Shown here in pieces: positions 35,193-45,006 of a stretch of DNA of 64,000 nt (the first letter of the stretch is position 1; the number at the start of each line of letters is the position of its first letter). The translations under genes were made by a program, and so were the position numbers. This DNA is from Prevotella illustrans (lineage in GTDB: Bacteria > Bacteroidota > Bacteroidia > Bacteroidales > Bacteroidaceae). The notes below the pieces were generated by a model. That model was not told where the DNA came from, did not search any database, and saw only the letters and a program-made list of their open reading frames with translations. Where the stretch lies: the NCBI RefSeq assembly GCF_017426725.1, contig NZ_JAERMS010000002.1, positions 112,204 to 176,203 of the forward strand. Direction: 5' to 3'.

Positions 35193-38001
35193 CAACCTTA
35201 TAAGGAAGTTAGGCTTGTTGATTTGCGTATTTCTGTTTCCCATTTCAAGAGGAACGGCGCAATCTACAGATGCAAAATATAATATTGATAACAAAAACAA
35301 AATCATAAATATTTATCTTGGCAATAATTATATAAATCATCATGACATAATTTATAAGGATGTCCGCAAAATATATAAACACTGGCAAAAAGTTTTAGGC
35401 CCAACACATTCGGGATTTCAATTCAAAATCTATTGTGCGGGTGCTCCTATAGAGCATTTTATCACTAATTATCATCTACCGACAGACTCTATACCGCCAG
35501 GTTGGAACGGTATAGAATATAACGGAACTCCTTGGGTCCGAAACATCAATAGGCCTTTTGAAATAACAAATGGACTCCAGAACAGGCATTTGAGCATTTG
35601 GGCAAGCCATGGTAGATATTTTGATCAAGCTAAAGGATTTTGGAAATTCCAACGTCCGCTTCTCTTCGAAACAACAGAGGATTTATTTACGCAAACAATC
35701 GTAATACCCTACCTCATACCTATGCTTGAGCGTAGTGGGGCTAACGTTTTTTCTCCGCGCGAAAGAGATTGGCAAGATGAAGAATACATCATTGATAATG
35801 ATAATTCGCCAGATACTCCGTCAATAATAACCCGTGGGATATATACCGAGACGAACTTAGGAGGGAAATGGGAAAACACCAATCAAAAAGGCTTTGCGTT
35901 TCATCCGAATTACTATGTAGACGGGGAGAATCCTTTCGCTCAAGGAACGGCTAAATATACAGAAGCACACAACGGACGACATTTCTCCACGATAACATAT
36001 CAGCCTCATTTTCAATCTACGGGTAATTACGCGGTATATGTCAGCTATCAGACGTTACGAAACAGCGTTACGGACGCGGAATATACCGTTACCCATCAAG
36101 GACAAAAGACAAGATTCCTGGTCAACCAACGCATGGGAGGAGGCACATGGGTATATTTAGGTACTTTCACATTTGACGCGGGGTGCTCGCATTTGAACAA
36201 TGTAGTCCTCACAAACCGTTCCAAAGAAAAAGGTATTGTGTCGGCAGACGCGGTAAGATTTGGGGGCGGAATGGGAAACATTCAAAGATATGGGGCTATC
36301 AGTGGACTTCCACGCGCCATTGAAGGAGCCAGGTATTACGCTCAATGGGCAGGGGCGCCTTATAAAGTTTATAGCAGCAAAAATGGGCTTGACGATTACG
36401 GAGACGATATCAATGCGCGTCCATTAATGACTAACTGGCTTTCCGGAGGCTCTTGTTACAACCCTAATTCAGAAGGGTTGAAAATTCCTATAGAGTTGGC
36501 TTTGGCAGTCCATAGCGACGCCGGCATTTCGTCCGAGCCAAACGGGCTAATTGGCTCCTTGGCCGTTTGTACGACAGACTTCAATGATGGTGTCTTATCG
36601 TCAGGCATTTCGAGAAGGCTATCCTATGATTTCGCGAAACGATTATTGGACGGATTAGATCGAGATATTCCAACAATCTGCGGTAAATGGAATCGCAGAT
36701 ACCTTTGGGATAGAAATTACGCCGAAACACGTTCGCCGGAAATCCCTTCCGCAATACTGGAAACGATGTCTCATCAAAATTTTGAGGATATGATCTTGGG
36801 TGAAGATCCCAATTTCAGATTCACAATGGCACGATCTATTTACAAATCCATACTGCGGTTTATCAATGACAGCCATGCCAGGCCGAGTATCGTACAACCA
36901 TTGGCTCCTAACAGCTTTAAGGTAGAAGTCAATGGAAATATGGCACACTTGTCATGGAAACCCGGCATAGACGCTCTTGAGCCAACAGCCGTCCCTACAT
37001 CCTATAATATATATATAAGTGAGGGGACATCGGGGGTTGATAATGGAACGAACGTGGCGATACCGAATTTCTCCATGAAACTTGAAGCCGGCAAACTCTA
37101 CAACTTTAAAGTTACGGCTGTAAATCGAGGAGGAGAAAGCTTTGCTACGCCAATTTTATCCGCGGTTTATCATCCTCACAGCAAAGGCAAAATATTGATT
37201 ATAGATGGTTTTACACGTCTTTCGGCCCCTTCTGTAATAAAAGATAGTTCCAATAAACGGTTTGATATGAATGACGATCCGGGCGTTACCTATGGGATGA
37301 CAGCCCAGTGGTATAATGGAAAATTTATCATGGGAAACCAATATAATGATGTTCCAATCCATGCAGACGCAATGTTGGCAAATAAAGATTATTCCATAGC
37401 AAGTTGCACGATGGAAGTTTTGAAAGACAACAGTGTAGAATTAGATCAATATGATCTTATTGACATAATGCTTGGACTCGAAAGAAATATGCCTTATGCC
37501 TTAAAATATTATAAGACATTTCCACCATTCCTTCAAGAAAAATTACTTACCTTTGCTAAAGATTCAAAATCGCTTTTAATAAGTGGCGCATTTATAGGAA
37601 CTGATATGACAACAGAACAAGATAAGGCTTTTCTTCAACAGTTGCTAAAGATTAAATTTGAAGGTAGGAATCAAAACATTCAAGACCCTATGATTCATGG
37701 TTTGCAGACCGATTTTGATATCTATAGGCAACCCAACAAAGACCATTACGCGGCAACATCCGTAGATATCCTTGCGCCGGATTCTACATTTACAACAGAA
37801 ATGTCGCGGCCTCAGTGTATCATGATGTATAACGACTCCACAAGCGCTGCTGTTGGTTATCGTGGCCCTGATTATAATACGATAGTCATGGGATTCCCTT
37901 TTGAGACAATTACGTCGCGCCACGTTCGTCGGTCAATGATGCAAGGGCTTTTAAAATTCGCGTTGGCTCCCAAAGATCTTTATAACAGAAAAAACAATTG
38001 A
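35185..38001 (+). CDS. Large secreted N-acetylmuramoyl-L-alanine amidase-like protein with golvesin-type and FN3-like domains
   Basis: The 938-residue protein begins with a signal peptide (MNDNLIRKLGLLICVFLFPISRGTAQ). An Amidase_3-like zinc domain appears split: SIWASHGRYFD and TTEDLFTQTIVIPYLIPMLE lie near residues 135-170, and LALAVHSDAG and AILETMSHQNFEDM near 440-530. A golvesin-like beta insert lies between (TGNYAVYVSYQ ... VVLTNRSKEKGIVSADAVRFGGG). A fibronectin-III-like segment follows (APNSFKVEVNGNMAHLSWKPG), then a C-terminal domain of unknown type. Relatives are often labelled xanthan lyase; the peptidoglycan role is inferred. Start overlaps the acyltransferase by 8 bp. Confidence 0.8.
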   Translation: MNDNLIRKLGLLICVFLFPISRGTAQSTDAKYNIDNKNKIINIYLGNNYINHHDIIYKDVRKIYKHWQKVLGPTHSGFQFKIYCAGAPIEHFITNYHLPTDSIPPGWNGIEYNGTPWVRNINRPFEITNGLQNRHLSIWASHGRYFDQAKGFWKFQRPLLFETTEDLFTQTIVIPYLIPMLERSGANVFSPRERDWQDEEYIIDNDNSPDTPSIITRGIYTETNLGGKWENTNQKGFAFHPNYYVDGENPFAQGTAKYTEAHNGRHFSTITYQPHFQSTGNYAVYVSYQTLRNSVTDAEYTVTHQGQKTRFLVNQRMGGGTWVYLGTFTFDAGCSHLNNVVLTNRSKEKGIVSADAVRFGGGMGNIQRYGAISGLPRAIEGARYYAQWAGAPYKVYSSKNGLDDYGDDINARPLMTNWLSGGSCYNPNSEGLKIPIELALAVHSDAGISSEPNGLIGSLAVCTTDFNDGVLSSGISRRLSYDFAKRLLDGLDRDIPTICGKWNRRYLWDRNYAETRSPEIPSAILETMSHQNFEDMILGEDPNFRFTMARSIYKSILRFINDSHARPSIVQPLAPNSFKVEVNGNMAHLSWKPGIDALEPTAVPTSYNIYISEGTSGVDNGTNVAIPNFSMKLEAGKLYNFKVTAVNRGGESFATPILSAVYHPHSKGKILIIDGFTRLSAPSVIKDSSNKRFDMNDDPGVTYGMTAQWYNGKFIMGNQYNDVPIHADAMLANKDYSIASCTMEVLKDNSVELDQYDLIDIMLGLERNMPYALKYYKTFPPFLQEKLLTFAKDSKSLLISGAFIGTDMTTEQDKAFLQQLLKIKFEGRNQNIQDPMIHGLQTDFDIYRQPNKDHYAATSVDILAPDSTFTTEMSRPQCIMMYNDSTSAAVGYRGPDYNTIVMGFPFETITSRHVRRSMMQGLLKFALAPKDLYNRKNN

Positions 38002-38032
38002 TCGTATAAATTGACTATAAAAACTTTGACTT

Positions 38033-38350
38033 ATGTATAAAATACAAGCAAATAAAACAGGAACAAGGCTGATTGAAGTATCAGAAGAACATCTAAAATC
38101 GCTTGAGAAATATCAGTTATTACGCAATCTTGTCGATAGCAATGGTATTATAGACGAGGGCATCTTAAACAAGTTGCGCTTAAATGTCAGATCATTGTTA
38201 GAATCCGGAGAAGCGACGCAAAAAGACTTGCTGGATTTATGCTTAGACGTTATCTATAATTCCAACATGAAAGCATTTGGTTTGAGCAATCTCGTGCGGC
38301 TTTATGTTGAATGGCGAGAGCTGAAAGACGAGAGCGAATCTGAAGAATGA
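38033..38350 (+). CDS. Small protein of unknown function
   Basis: The 105-residue protein (MYKIQANKTGTRLIEVSEEHLKS... ending ELKDESESEE) is charged and predicted helical, without signal peptide or recognised domain. It follows the amidase gene by 31 bp in the same direction and precedes a strong terminator, so it is probably the last gene of that operon. Confidence 0.68.
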   Translation: MYKIQANKTGTRLIEVSEEHLKSLEKYQLLRNLVDSNGIIDEGILNKLRLNVRSLLESGEATQKDLLDLCLDVIYNSNMKAFGLSNLVRLYVEWRELKDESESEE

Positions 38351-38395
38351 CGCTGACGGATTCCCGGCCAACAACGCGCCAAGAATGTAATTATG

Positions 38396-38440
38396 AAGCG
38401 AACCCCGAAAGTTTTTTCGTCTAACTTTCGGGGTTCGCTT
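38396..38440. terminator. Bidirectional terminator
   Basis: AAGCGAACCCCGAAAGTT and AACTTTCGGGGTTCGCTT form an 18-bp perfect stem between convergent genes. The inner CCCCGAAAGTT/AACTTTCGGGG recurs at 59240-59279. Confidence 0.9.
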
Positions 38441-38482
38441 TACTAAAGAGTCTCCTCTGTTGATTTACAAGAATAAATCAGC

Positions 38483-39043
38483 TTACTTGAAATACCGCTT
38501 ATACAAGCCGGCGAAGCCCGCGGCATGACGAGCTTCGTCCTTTGCCATTTCATGAATCGTATCATGAAGGGTATCATTGCCTTCGGCCTTTGCCTTTTTA
38601 GCCATGGCAAACTTCTCGGCGCAAGCGTCTTTCTCCGCGGCAATCCGGGCCTCTAAGTTACTCTTTGTGTCACCAAGAACCTCACCCAACAACTCCGCGT
38701 AACGAGATGCGTGGTTAGCTTCTTCGTAAGCGTAGTGCTCATAAGCGCGGGCAACTTCCGGATAACCTTCACGATCAGCCTGGCGAGCCATGGCCAAATA
38801 CATACCTACTTCACCGCATTCGCCGGCAAAAGTATCTTTACAATGCAGAATCAGTTCCCGGCTTACGCCTTCTTTATAGGCCGCGCCAAGATAATGAACG
38901 GTTGCCAATTCCAAATCATCGACGCCAACAGCTTCCATTTCCTTGAACTTGCTTGCGGGAGCCTTACAGATTGGACACTGTTCAGGAGCCTCTGTTCCTT
39001 CATAGATGTAACCACAAACGGTACAAATAAATTTCTTTTTCAT
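38483..39043 (-). CDS. rbr: Rubrerythrin-family peroxide reductase (reverse domain order)
   Basis: The 186-residue protein starts with a rubredoxin-like zinc/iron ribbon (CTVCGYIYEG and CPICKAPASKF, residues 7-27). A ferritin-like diiron domain follows, with E/H ligands in GECGEVGMYLAMARQA, YEEANHASRYAELLGE and AKDEARHAAGFAGLYKRYF. This N-terminal rubredoxin order is the 'reverse rubrerythrin' type, which reduces H2O2 with electrons from NAD(P)H donors. An inverted repeat at 39092-39115 sits over its likely promoter. It is monocistronic. Confidence 0.93.
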   Translation of the reverse strand: MKKKFICTVCGYIYEGTEAPEQCPICKAPASKFKEMEAVGVDDLELATVHYLGAAYKEGVSRELILHCKDTFAGECGEVGMYLAMARQADREGYPEVARAYEHYAYEEANHASRYAELLGEVLGDTKSNLEARIAAEKDACAEKFAMAKKAKAEGNDTLHDTIHEMAKDEARHAAGFAGLYKRYFK

Positions 39044-39091
39044 AAGTCTTTGTATTAAAATAAATCGCTTTGTATTATTAGAATGCGCAAA

Positions 39092-39115
39092 GTACGGTAA
39101 TATTTCGTACCGTAC
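39092..39115. promoter_or_regulatory. Inverted repeat upstream of rubrerythrin, candidate operator
   Basis: GTACGGTA and TACCGTAC are separated by 8 bp (ATATTTCG). On the reverse strand the downstream arm leads into TACTTTG, an imperfect -7 box, so a bound regulator could control rubrerythrin. Which regulator is not known. Confidence 0.45.
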
Positions 39116-39144
39116 CCGCGCAAGTGTTTGTTTTTTAACGACCT

Positions 39145-40509
39145 TTAATCGGCTAATACCGTCGCCAAATCTCCTAAACGAAGTAATTGCTGTTCGCCCG
39201 TCTCCATATTCTTCAACGTGATTTTGCCGTCTTGCATTTCGTTTTCACCGGCCAAAGCGACAAAAGGTATATGCTTGGCATTCGCGTAACTCATCTGTTT
39301 CTTCATCTTCACCGCGTCCGGATAGATCTCCGCGCGTATTCCGGCCTTACGACATTCCGCAACGCCGGGCAAACAATACATGGTTTCCCGCTCTCCGAAA
39401 TTGATAAATAAAACTTTCGTTGGACTGATTGTATCTTTAGGATACAGGTCCAAAGCATTCAACACGTCATAGATACGATCCGCGCCAAAGCTGATTCCTA
39501 CCCCACTCAATCCCGGCATTCCGAAGATACCGGTCAGGTTGTCATATCGGCCGCCACCGGTTATACTTCCCATAGGAGTATCGAGCGCTTTTACCTCAAA
39601 GATCGCGCCGGTGTAATAATTTAATCCTCTGGCGAGTGTCAAATCAAATTGGATTTCATTCCGCAACCCGATTTTCTCAAGTGTCTGAAGGATAAAGGCG
39701 GTCTCTTCTACACCTTTTTGACCTGTTTCCGAACCGGCCAGAGCGTTTCCCACAACAGCCAATTTCTCCTCATTTGTGCCGGACAGTGTGATAAAAGGCT
39801 GTAATTTCCGAATGGCATCTTCCGAAAGGCCAACGCCTCGCAACTCGTTATTGACCTCATCCAGACCTATCTTGTCAAGTTTGTCAATGGCCACCGTGAT
39901 ATCTACCAGCTTATCGTCCTCTCCTATTACTTCGGCTATTCCCGACAAGATTTTACGATTGTTGATTTTGATTTGTACCCGAATACCGAACTTCGTAAAA
40001 ACCGTATCAATAATCTGCATCAGTTCTATCTCGTTCATCAGCGAATTGGAGCCCACCACGTCGGCGTCACACTGATAGAACTCACGGTATCTGCCTTTCT
40101 GGGGCCTGTCGGCACGCCACACCGGCTGAATCTGATAACGCTTGAACGGAAACTGTAGCTCATCATGGTGCATTACGACATAGCGGGCAAAGGGAACCGT
40201 CAAATCATAGCGCAACCCTTTTTCGCACAGCTTGGCGGCCAGACGCAAAGAATTTCTATCGAGCAACTCAGAATCCGGAATCTTACTTAGATAGTCTCCT
40301 GAATTAAGAACCTTAAACAAGAGCTTATCCCCTTCCTCGCCATATTTGCCCATCAGCGTCTGTAAGGTTTCCATAGACGGAGTTTCTATCTGCTGAAAAC
40401 CATATAGCGCATAGACATCTTTAATAGTATTGAATATGTAATTACGTTTGGCCATCTCCATCGGGCCAAAGTCACGTGTACCTTTGGGTATTGTTGTTTT
40501 TTGAGACAT
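39145..40509 (-). CDS. hisS: Histidyl-tRNA synthetase
   Basis: The 454-residue class II synthetase has motif 1 around [22 protein letters not shown], motif 2 [32 protein letters not shown], the histidine loop [15 protein letters not shown], motif 3 [14 protein letters not shown], and a C-terminal anticodon-binding domain. Start [16 protein letters not shown] is typical. It lies 10 bp after purA and is probably the last gene of the Fur-family gene-purA-hisS unit. Confidence 0.97.
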   Translation of the reverse strand: MSQKTTIPKGTRDFGPMEMAKRNYIFNTIKDVYALYGFQQIETPSMETLQTLMGKYGEEGDKLLFKVLNSGDYLSKIPDSELLDRNSLRLAAKLCEKGLRYDLTVPFARYVVMHHDELQFPFKRYQIQPVWRADRPQKGRYREFYQCDADVVGSNSLMNEIELMQIIDTVFTKFGIRVQIKINNRKILSGIAEVIGEDDKLVDITVAIDKLDKIGLDEVNNELRGVGLSEDAIRKLQPFITLSGTNEEKLAVVGNALAGSETGQKGVEETAFILQTLEKIGLRNEIQFDLTLARGLNYYTGAIFEVKALDTPMGSITGGGRYDNLTGIFGMPGLSGVGISFGADRIYDVLNALDLYPKDTISPTKVLFINFGERETMYCLPGVAECRKAGIRAEIYPDAVKMKKQMSYANAKHIPFVALAGENEMQDGKITLKNMETGEQQLLRLGDLATVLAD

Positions 40510-40519
40510 TTTCTATTAT

Positions 40520-41800
40520 TTATTTGCGAATGATGGTCTGCGCACGGTCAGGACCAATTGAAATAATCTTAATGGGTATTTCTAAATAGGTTTCTAAAAA
40601 TTGAACATACGTACGGAAATTTTCCGGGAACTGTTCTTCGGCTGTGAAATGTGACATGTCGGTTTTCCAGCCTTTAAACTCTTTATAAATAGGAGTCACA
40701 TGATCTATCTCATAAGGGAAGTCTGTTGTTTCTTCGCCATTAGACAATCTATATCCCACACAAGCTTTAATCGTGTCGAAATCATCTAAGACGTCACTCT
40801 TCATCATGATCAGCTTCGTCACTCCGTTTACCATCACGGAATATTTAAGTTGCACAAGGTCTATCCAGCCGCAACGGCGTTCGCGCCCGGTCACGGCCCC
40901 ATACTCATGTCCTAAGTCACGAATCTTCTTGCCGGTTTCGTCAAACAACTCTGTGGGGAATGGTCCGGAACCGACACGGGTGCAATAAGCCTTCATGATA
41001 CCGTAGACCTCACCCACCTTATTAGGGCCGATTCCCAAACCGGTGCATGCGCCCGCGCAAATCGTATTAGACGATGTTACAAACGGATAAGAACCGAAGT
41101 CCACGTCCAGCATGGTGCCTTGGGCACCTTCACACAATACGCTCTTGCCACTACGCAACAAGTTATTAACCTCATGCTCGGAATCGACAAAATGGAAAAG
41201 CCGCATATACGCGACGCCTTCCATCCACTTACGTTCGGCCTCCGCCAGTCCGTCAAACTCATTCCAGCCCAAGGACTCCAACATAGACAGGTGGCGTTTC
41301 TTATGGGCTTCATACTTTTCTTCGAAATTATCCGAAATATCACCTACACGCAAACCGTTGCGACTCACTTTATCCGTGTAGGCCGGACCGATACCTTTGC
41401 CTGTCGTTCCAACCTTATCTTTGCCTTTTGCCGCCTCGTAAGCCCTGTCGAGCAGACGATGGGTCGGCATGATCAAATGCGCTTTCTTCGAAATGTGAAG
41501 ACGGTCTTTCAAGGGATGGCCGCTCTTTTCAAGCTCTTGAGCCTCGCTCATAAATAAATCGGGGGCAAGCACTACTCCATTGCCGATAATATTTACCTTC
41601 CCACCTTGGAAAATACCGGAGGGAATTGAGCGCAGAACATACTTCTGGTTCTCAAATTCAAGCGTGTGTCCCGCGTTAGGGCCACCTTGGAAGCGAGCCA
41701 CCACATCATAGTCGGGTGTCAAGACATCAACAACTTTCCCTTTACCTTCATCGCCCCACTGCAATCCAAGCAGGACATCAACTTTACCCTTTGTTTCCAT
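40520..41800 (-). CDS. purA: Adenylosuccinate synthetase
   Basis: The 426-residue GTP-dependent enzyme joins IMP and aspartate. It has the N-terminal GLQWGDEGKGKVVDVL, FQGGPNAGHTL, GTTGKGIGPAYTDKVSR, GAQGTMLDVDFGSYPFVTSSN and the GTP-binding region near the C-terminus. Its ATG lies inside the last codons of the Fur-family gene (17-bp overlap), which indicates coupled translation with that regulator. Confidence 0.97.
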   Translation of the reverse strand: METKGKVDVLLGLQWGDEGKGKVVDVLTPDYDVVARFQGGPNAGHTLEFENQKYVLRSIPSGIFQGGKVNIIGNGVVLAPDLFMSEAQELEKSGHPLKDRLHISKKAHLIMPTHRLLDRAYEAAKGKDKVGTTGKGIGPAYTDKVSRNGLRVGDISDNFEEKYEAHKKRHLSMLESLGWNEFDGLAEAERKWMEGVAYMRLFHFVDSEHEVNNLLRSGKSVLCEGAQGTMLDVDFGSYPFVTSSNTICAGACTGLGIGPNKVGEVYGIMKAYCTRVGSGPFPTELFDETGKKIRDLGHEYGAVTGRERRCGWIDLVQLKYSVMVNGVTKLIMMKSDVLDDFDTIKACVGYRLSNGEETTDFPYEIDHVTPIYKEFKGWKTDMSHFTAEEQFPENFRTYVQFLETYLEIPIKIISIGPDRAQTIIRK

Positions 41801-42296
41801 TCTGTATTTTGGTTTTTCGAAAATCTATTTTGCAGCTTTGTTGCTTGCGTCGTGTCTGCTTGGCCTGGCAATTACTACACACTCCATATATATATAAAGT
41901 ATATGTATCCTGATGGAATCGCCGGTATTTAACTTCACCGATGGCCCGTGCCACCGCCGGAATCTGAACGTCGGTGACGTGTCCGCAGACAGTACAAATC
42001 TGATGGCAGAGATTCGGTTTGGCCAAACTGGCCGTATAGCGTGTTCCGTCCATAAACCGATGCCGCACAACCAACCGTATTTTGAGAAAAAAGCGTATCG
42101 TGTTATATAAAGTGGCTCTGCTCACGCGAAAATTCTCTTCGACAAGCAGCTTACTTAGCTCTTCCAACGCAAATGCGCCCTTTATATGGTAGATCGCGTC
42201 AAGAATGGCATAGCGCTCAGGCGTCTTCCTTAACTTGTTTTCCTCCAAATAACGATCTAAAGCTTTTCTTGCTCTGATGGGTACGCTGTCTTCCAT
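41784..42296 (-). CDS. Fur-family metalloregulator
   Basis: The 170-residue protein has the winged-helix N-domain (LRKTPERYAILDAIYHIKGAF, FRVSRATLYNTIRFFLKIRLV) and a dimerisation domain with two structural zinc pairs, CTVCGH and CSNCQAK. A basic, low-complexity tail follows (KQTRRKQQSCKIDFRKTKIQNGNKG). Whether it senses iron, zinc or peroxide cannot be decided. The tail region overlaps the purA start, so part of it may be a by-product of gene overlap. It has its own -7 box at 42320-42327. Confidence 0.9.
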   Translation of the reverse strand: MEDSVPIRARKALDRYLEENKLRKTPERYAILDAIYHIKGAFALEELSKLLVEENFRVSRATLYNTIRFFLKIRLVVRHRFMDGTRYTASLAKPNLCHQICTVCGHVTDVQIPAVARAIGEVKYRRFHQDTYTLYIYGVCSNCQAKQTRRKQQSCKIDFRKTKIQNGNKG

Positions 42297-42319
42297 ATAC
42301 TATACTTCAACTCTGCTGA

Positions 42320-42327
42320 CAAAATTA
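42320..42327 (-). promoter_or_regulatory. -7 element of the Fur-purA-hisS unit
   Basis: Reverse-strand TAATTTTG lies 23 bp upstream of the Fur-family ATG at 42296. Confidence 0.6.
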
Positions 42328-42387
42328 CTATATTTTTTTCATTTACGAGGCTCGAATCCTGTATTTTACGCCCCGATCGTTCCCTAA

Positions 42388-42999
42388 TTAATCCAAAATA
42401 TCCCCCAAAGTCTTCCGGGCTAACAAGCGATACGCGTCGTCCATCTCCTCAAACTTTACCACGCAGTTGTAAACCGCGTGCCTCACCAAGCTGTTTTCGC
42501 TGCGTAGCGCCACGGCAGCCTGATCCAGAAATTCGTTGATGCCACGCTCATTAGGAGTCATCCTCTTTTGAAAAAGATGCCCCAGAAGCGTGTAAGCGCA
42601 TATTTCGTATAGGGGCTTGCCATAGGCGATCCACTGAAAGGCCAAGACGGGCGCGTATTTTGTTTCTTGCAGCAGATTGAATGCGTACAGATTGGCTAAC
42701 TCCGGCGTATCAACCTGCTCCATCCATATTTCCGCTATCTCCTGTGGAAATTCTTCGGCCGGCATGATAAGCGTGGCCAAGATACGGCATTCACGAATAT
42801 TTTCTTTCCACAATTCTATGGCAAGTGCCCGGTCCTTGCCATATTCCAAGGCTTGGCGTTTCAGGTCCGCGAACGACACGCCCCAATTAAGTTTGTAGTT
42901 GACGCCTTTTTCACGCATCGACTGCGACGCCGGCCCGTTCATATACAGCCGAAAACTCTGCTTGATCGTGTTTATTTTTTGTTTTAATTCCTGATCCAT
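42388..42999 (-). CDS. DNA alkylation repair (AlkC/AlkD-like HEAT) protein
   Basis: The 203-residue all-helical protein fits the DNA_alkylation_repair family: KGVNYKLNWGVSFADLKRQALEYGKDRALAIELWKENIRECRILAT and ICAYTLLGHLFQKRM are the usual ALK-repeat segments. Such HEAT-like proteins remove 3- or 7-alkylpurines, but many Bacteroidetes versions are untested. It lies 31 bp after the DPP III gene and is likely co-transcribed. Confidence 0.82.
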   Translation of the reverse strand: MDQELKQKINTIKQSFRLYMNGPASQSMREKGVNYKLNWGVSFADLKRQALEYGKDRALAIELWKENIRECRILATLIMPAEEFPQEIAEIWMEQVDTPELANLYAFNLLQETKYAPVLAFQWIAYGKPLYEICAYTLLGHLFQKRMTPNERGINEFLDQAAVALRSENSLVRHAVYNCVVKFEEMDDAYRLLARKTLGDILD

Positions 43000-43030
43000 A
43001 TCTTTCTATTTTTGATTTCACACGCTTGGG

Positions 43031-45001
43031 CTATAGAATCCCATATTCTTCACCATAACGCAACATCTGCTGCGTATAAGTTTCGGTATAGTCGACACGC
43101 ACGTCCGTGATTTCTCCTTTCGCGTCCTTCACCGGCGTAAACTTAGGATTAATAAATCCCTCATAAGGCGCGATACGCAATTTCCCATAGCGGGCCAACA
43201 CTTCTTCATGAAGCTCGGAATCAACTTGTATTCCATAGGTTTCTACCAATAGTCGTGCTGCCGCGAAATCGCCTTCACTCTTCACACGCTGAATTTCGGC
43301 CAAAAGTCGCGCAAACAAACCACGCAAGCCCGCATAGTCGGTAATGGTGATATAATGTTTGCCATCGATATTCGACAACGAAACGATTCCTTTGCCATGC
43401 GACAGCACCCAACGCCCGATCAGTGCACGGTTTTGCATGTGCGACTCTTCAATACGCTCTCCCGGTTTGATACGAACCAGCTGTGTAATAACGCCATTCA
43501 TCAAATAGGTATAATACTGGCTTTTATAGGCTTCGTCGTCGGGAAGAAGGCCCAATTCCACCAGTTTGGCGTCGGCCATATAATAAAGGCCGAACAGATC
43601 GGCCCTGGCTTCCTCGATCGTATTGCCGTAATGTTTCAGCGCGTTGGGGTCCGTACCCGGAAGCAACTGCCCGCTTCCATGTCCCAGACACTCATGCAGG
43701 TCGGTATGGAGATCATCGCAGACATCGCCATAACGCTTTATAATGTCCAGCGTAGAGCCGTCGACGACAAACTCCTCCAACATCCCCGAGTTTCTCGAAG
43801 CCTCATGATAAGCCTCTGTCAGGTTGAAAATGCTGACGCTTTTAGACCCATGCACGGCCCGAATCCAGTCGGCATTGGGCAGATTAATGCCGATCGCTGA
43901 AGAAGGATATTCGTCTCCGCCCAACATGGCCGCACAGACAACATTGGCAATAACACCCTTGACCTTCTTCTTACGGAAACGACTGTCTATCGGCGAATGG
44001 TCTTCAAACCACTGCGCGTTCTCGCTAATGCGGCGCGCCCTCGCCGTAGCTTCAAGATTTTTATATTCGACAATACCTTCCCAGGAGCCTTTCAAGCCGA
44101 GAGGATCACCATAGACTTCAATAAATCCGTTGATGAAATCAACCTCTCCGTCTGTCGCTTTCAACCATTCGATCGAATATTGATCGAAGTCGGACAAATC
44201 TCCTGTCGTATAATACTTTATAAGCTGACGAATAACGGTTTTCTGCTGATCCGTCTCAGCGTAATCCACGGCTCTTTCAAGCCAATAAATAATCTTTTCG
44301 ATTACCTTTGAATAACGGCCGTCGCGTGCGTAAACCTCTTCCTCAAGTTTACCGTTTCGCTTGATCAACCGCGAATTTAGTCCCCATGAAGGTTGACTGT
44401 TCGCGCGCTCCGGATGTTTTTTCACATAAGACTCGGATTGCTTCCGATAGAATGCTTCTACCTCGGCTTGGGTCACGTCTTCGTAATAATTACAAGCGGA
44501 TGTCAGGACCAAATCATCCCCATCGGCCTTATTGACCCGCTTCGGCAAATAGTCTTTATCAAAAATAACTTTCAGCAGGCATGAGAGCAACTGTCGCCGA
44601 GTCTGCCCTTCCGCCAATGGGAGCTCCTCGTCGCTCAGTTCTTCAAACGCGGAGATAAAAAAAGATTTTGAAAACGCGGGCCGGAATTTATCACAAGAGT
44701 AATGGTGATAGATACCATTCGCGAACCATATTTGCCGCAAGTATGTTTCAAAAGCCAGGAATTCGGTGTTAGAGCGATCTCCCGAATAATCGCGGTATAG
44801 CTTCTCGAGCGTCTTCCGAATCACGATATTATAAGCACCAAATTGGTCGGTCGTGATATCACGACCGACCAGCGTAGCCTTAGCAAGGTAATATATGAAT
44901 ATTTTATTCTTCAGCGAAAGCCTGTCAAATCCCTGAAGATGATAGCGCAACATCTGGATATCGGCAAACCGCGTGTCAGAGCCGGTTGATAATATATCCA
45001 T
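43031..45001 (-). CDS. Dipeptidyl-peptidase III-like metallopeptidase (M49)
   Basis: The 656-residue zinc peptidase has the M49 motif HECLGHGSGQLLPGTDPNALKHYGNTIEEARADLF, i.e. HECxGH plus EEARAD carrying the third zinc ligand. It should release dipeptides from N-termini of peptides. No signal peptide is visible at the chosen start (MDILSTGSDTRFADIQM), so it is probably cytoplasmic. It begins 5 bp after the HTH regulator gene, suggesting joint transcription. Confidence 0.93.
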   Translation of the reverse strand: MDILSTGSDTRFADIQMLRYHLQGFDRLSLKNKIFIYYLAKATLVGRDITTDQFGAYNIVIRKTLEKLYRDYSGDRSNTEFLAFETYLRQIWFANGIYHHYSCDKFRPAFSKSFFISAFEELSDEELPLAEGQTRRQLLSCLLKVIFDKDYLPKRVNKADGDDLVLTSACNYYEDVTQAEVEAFYRKQSESYVKKHPERANSQPSWGLNSRLIKRNGKLEEEVYARDGRYSKVIEKIIYWLERAVDYAETDQQKTVIRQLIKYYTTGDLSDFDQYSIEWLKATDGEVDFINGFIEVYGDPLGLKGSWEGIVEYKNLEATARARRISENAQWFEDHSPIDSRFRKKKVKGVIANVVCAAMLGGDEYPSSAIGINLPNADWIRAVHGSKSVSIFNLTEAYHEASRNSGMLEEFVVDGSTLDIIKRYGDVCDDLHTDLHECLGHGSGQLLPGTDPNALKHYGNTIEEARADLFGLYYMADAKLVELGLLPDDEAYKSQYYTYLMNGVITQLVRIKPGERIEESHMQNRALIGRWVLSHGKGIVSLSNIDGKHYITITDYAGLRGLFARLLAEIQRVKSEGDFAAARLLVETYGIQVDSELHEEVLARYGKLRIAPYEGFINPKFTPVKDAKGEITDVRVDYTETYTQQMLRYGEEYGIL

Positions 45002-45006
45002 AAATC

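Noticed and set aside
42344..42362. GGCTCGAATCC resembling a tRNA T-loop
   Set aside because: No acceptor, D or anticodon stems can be built around it.
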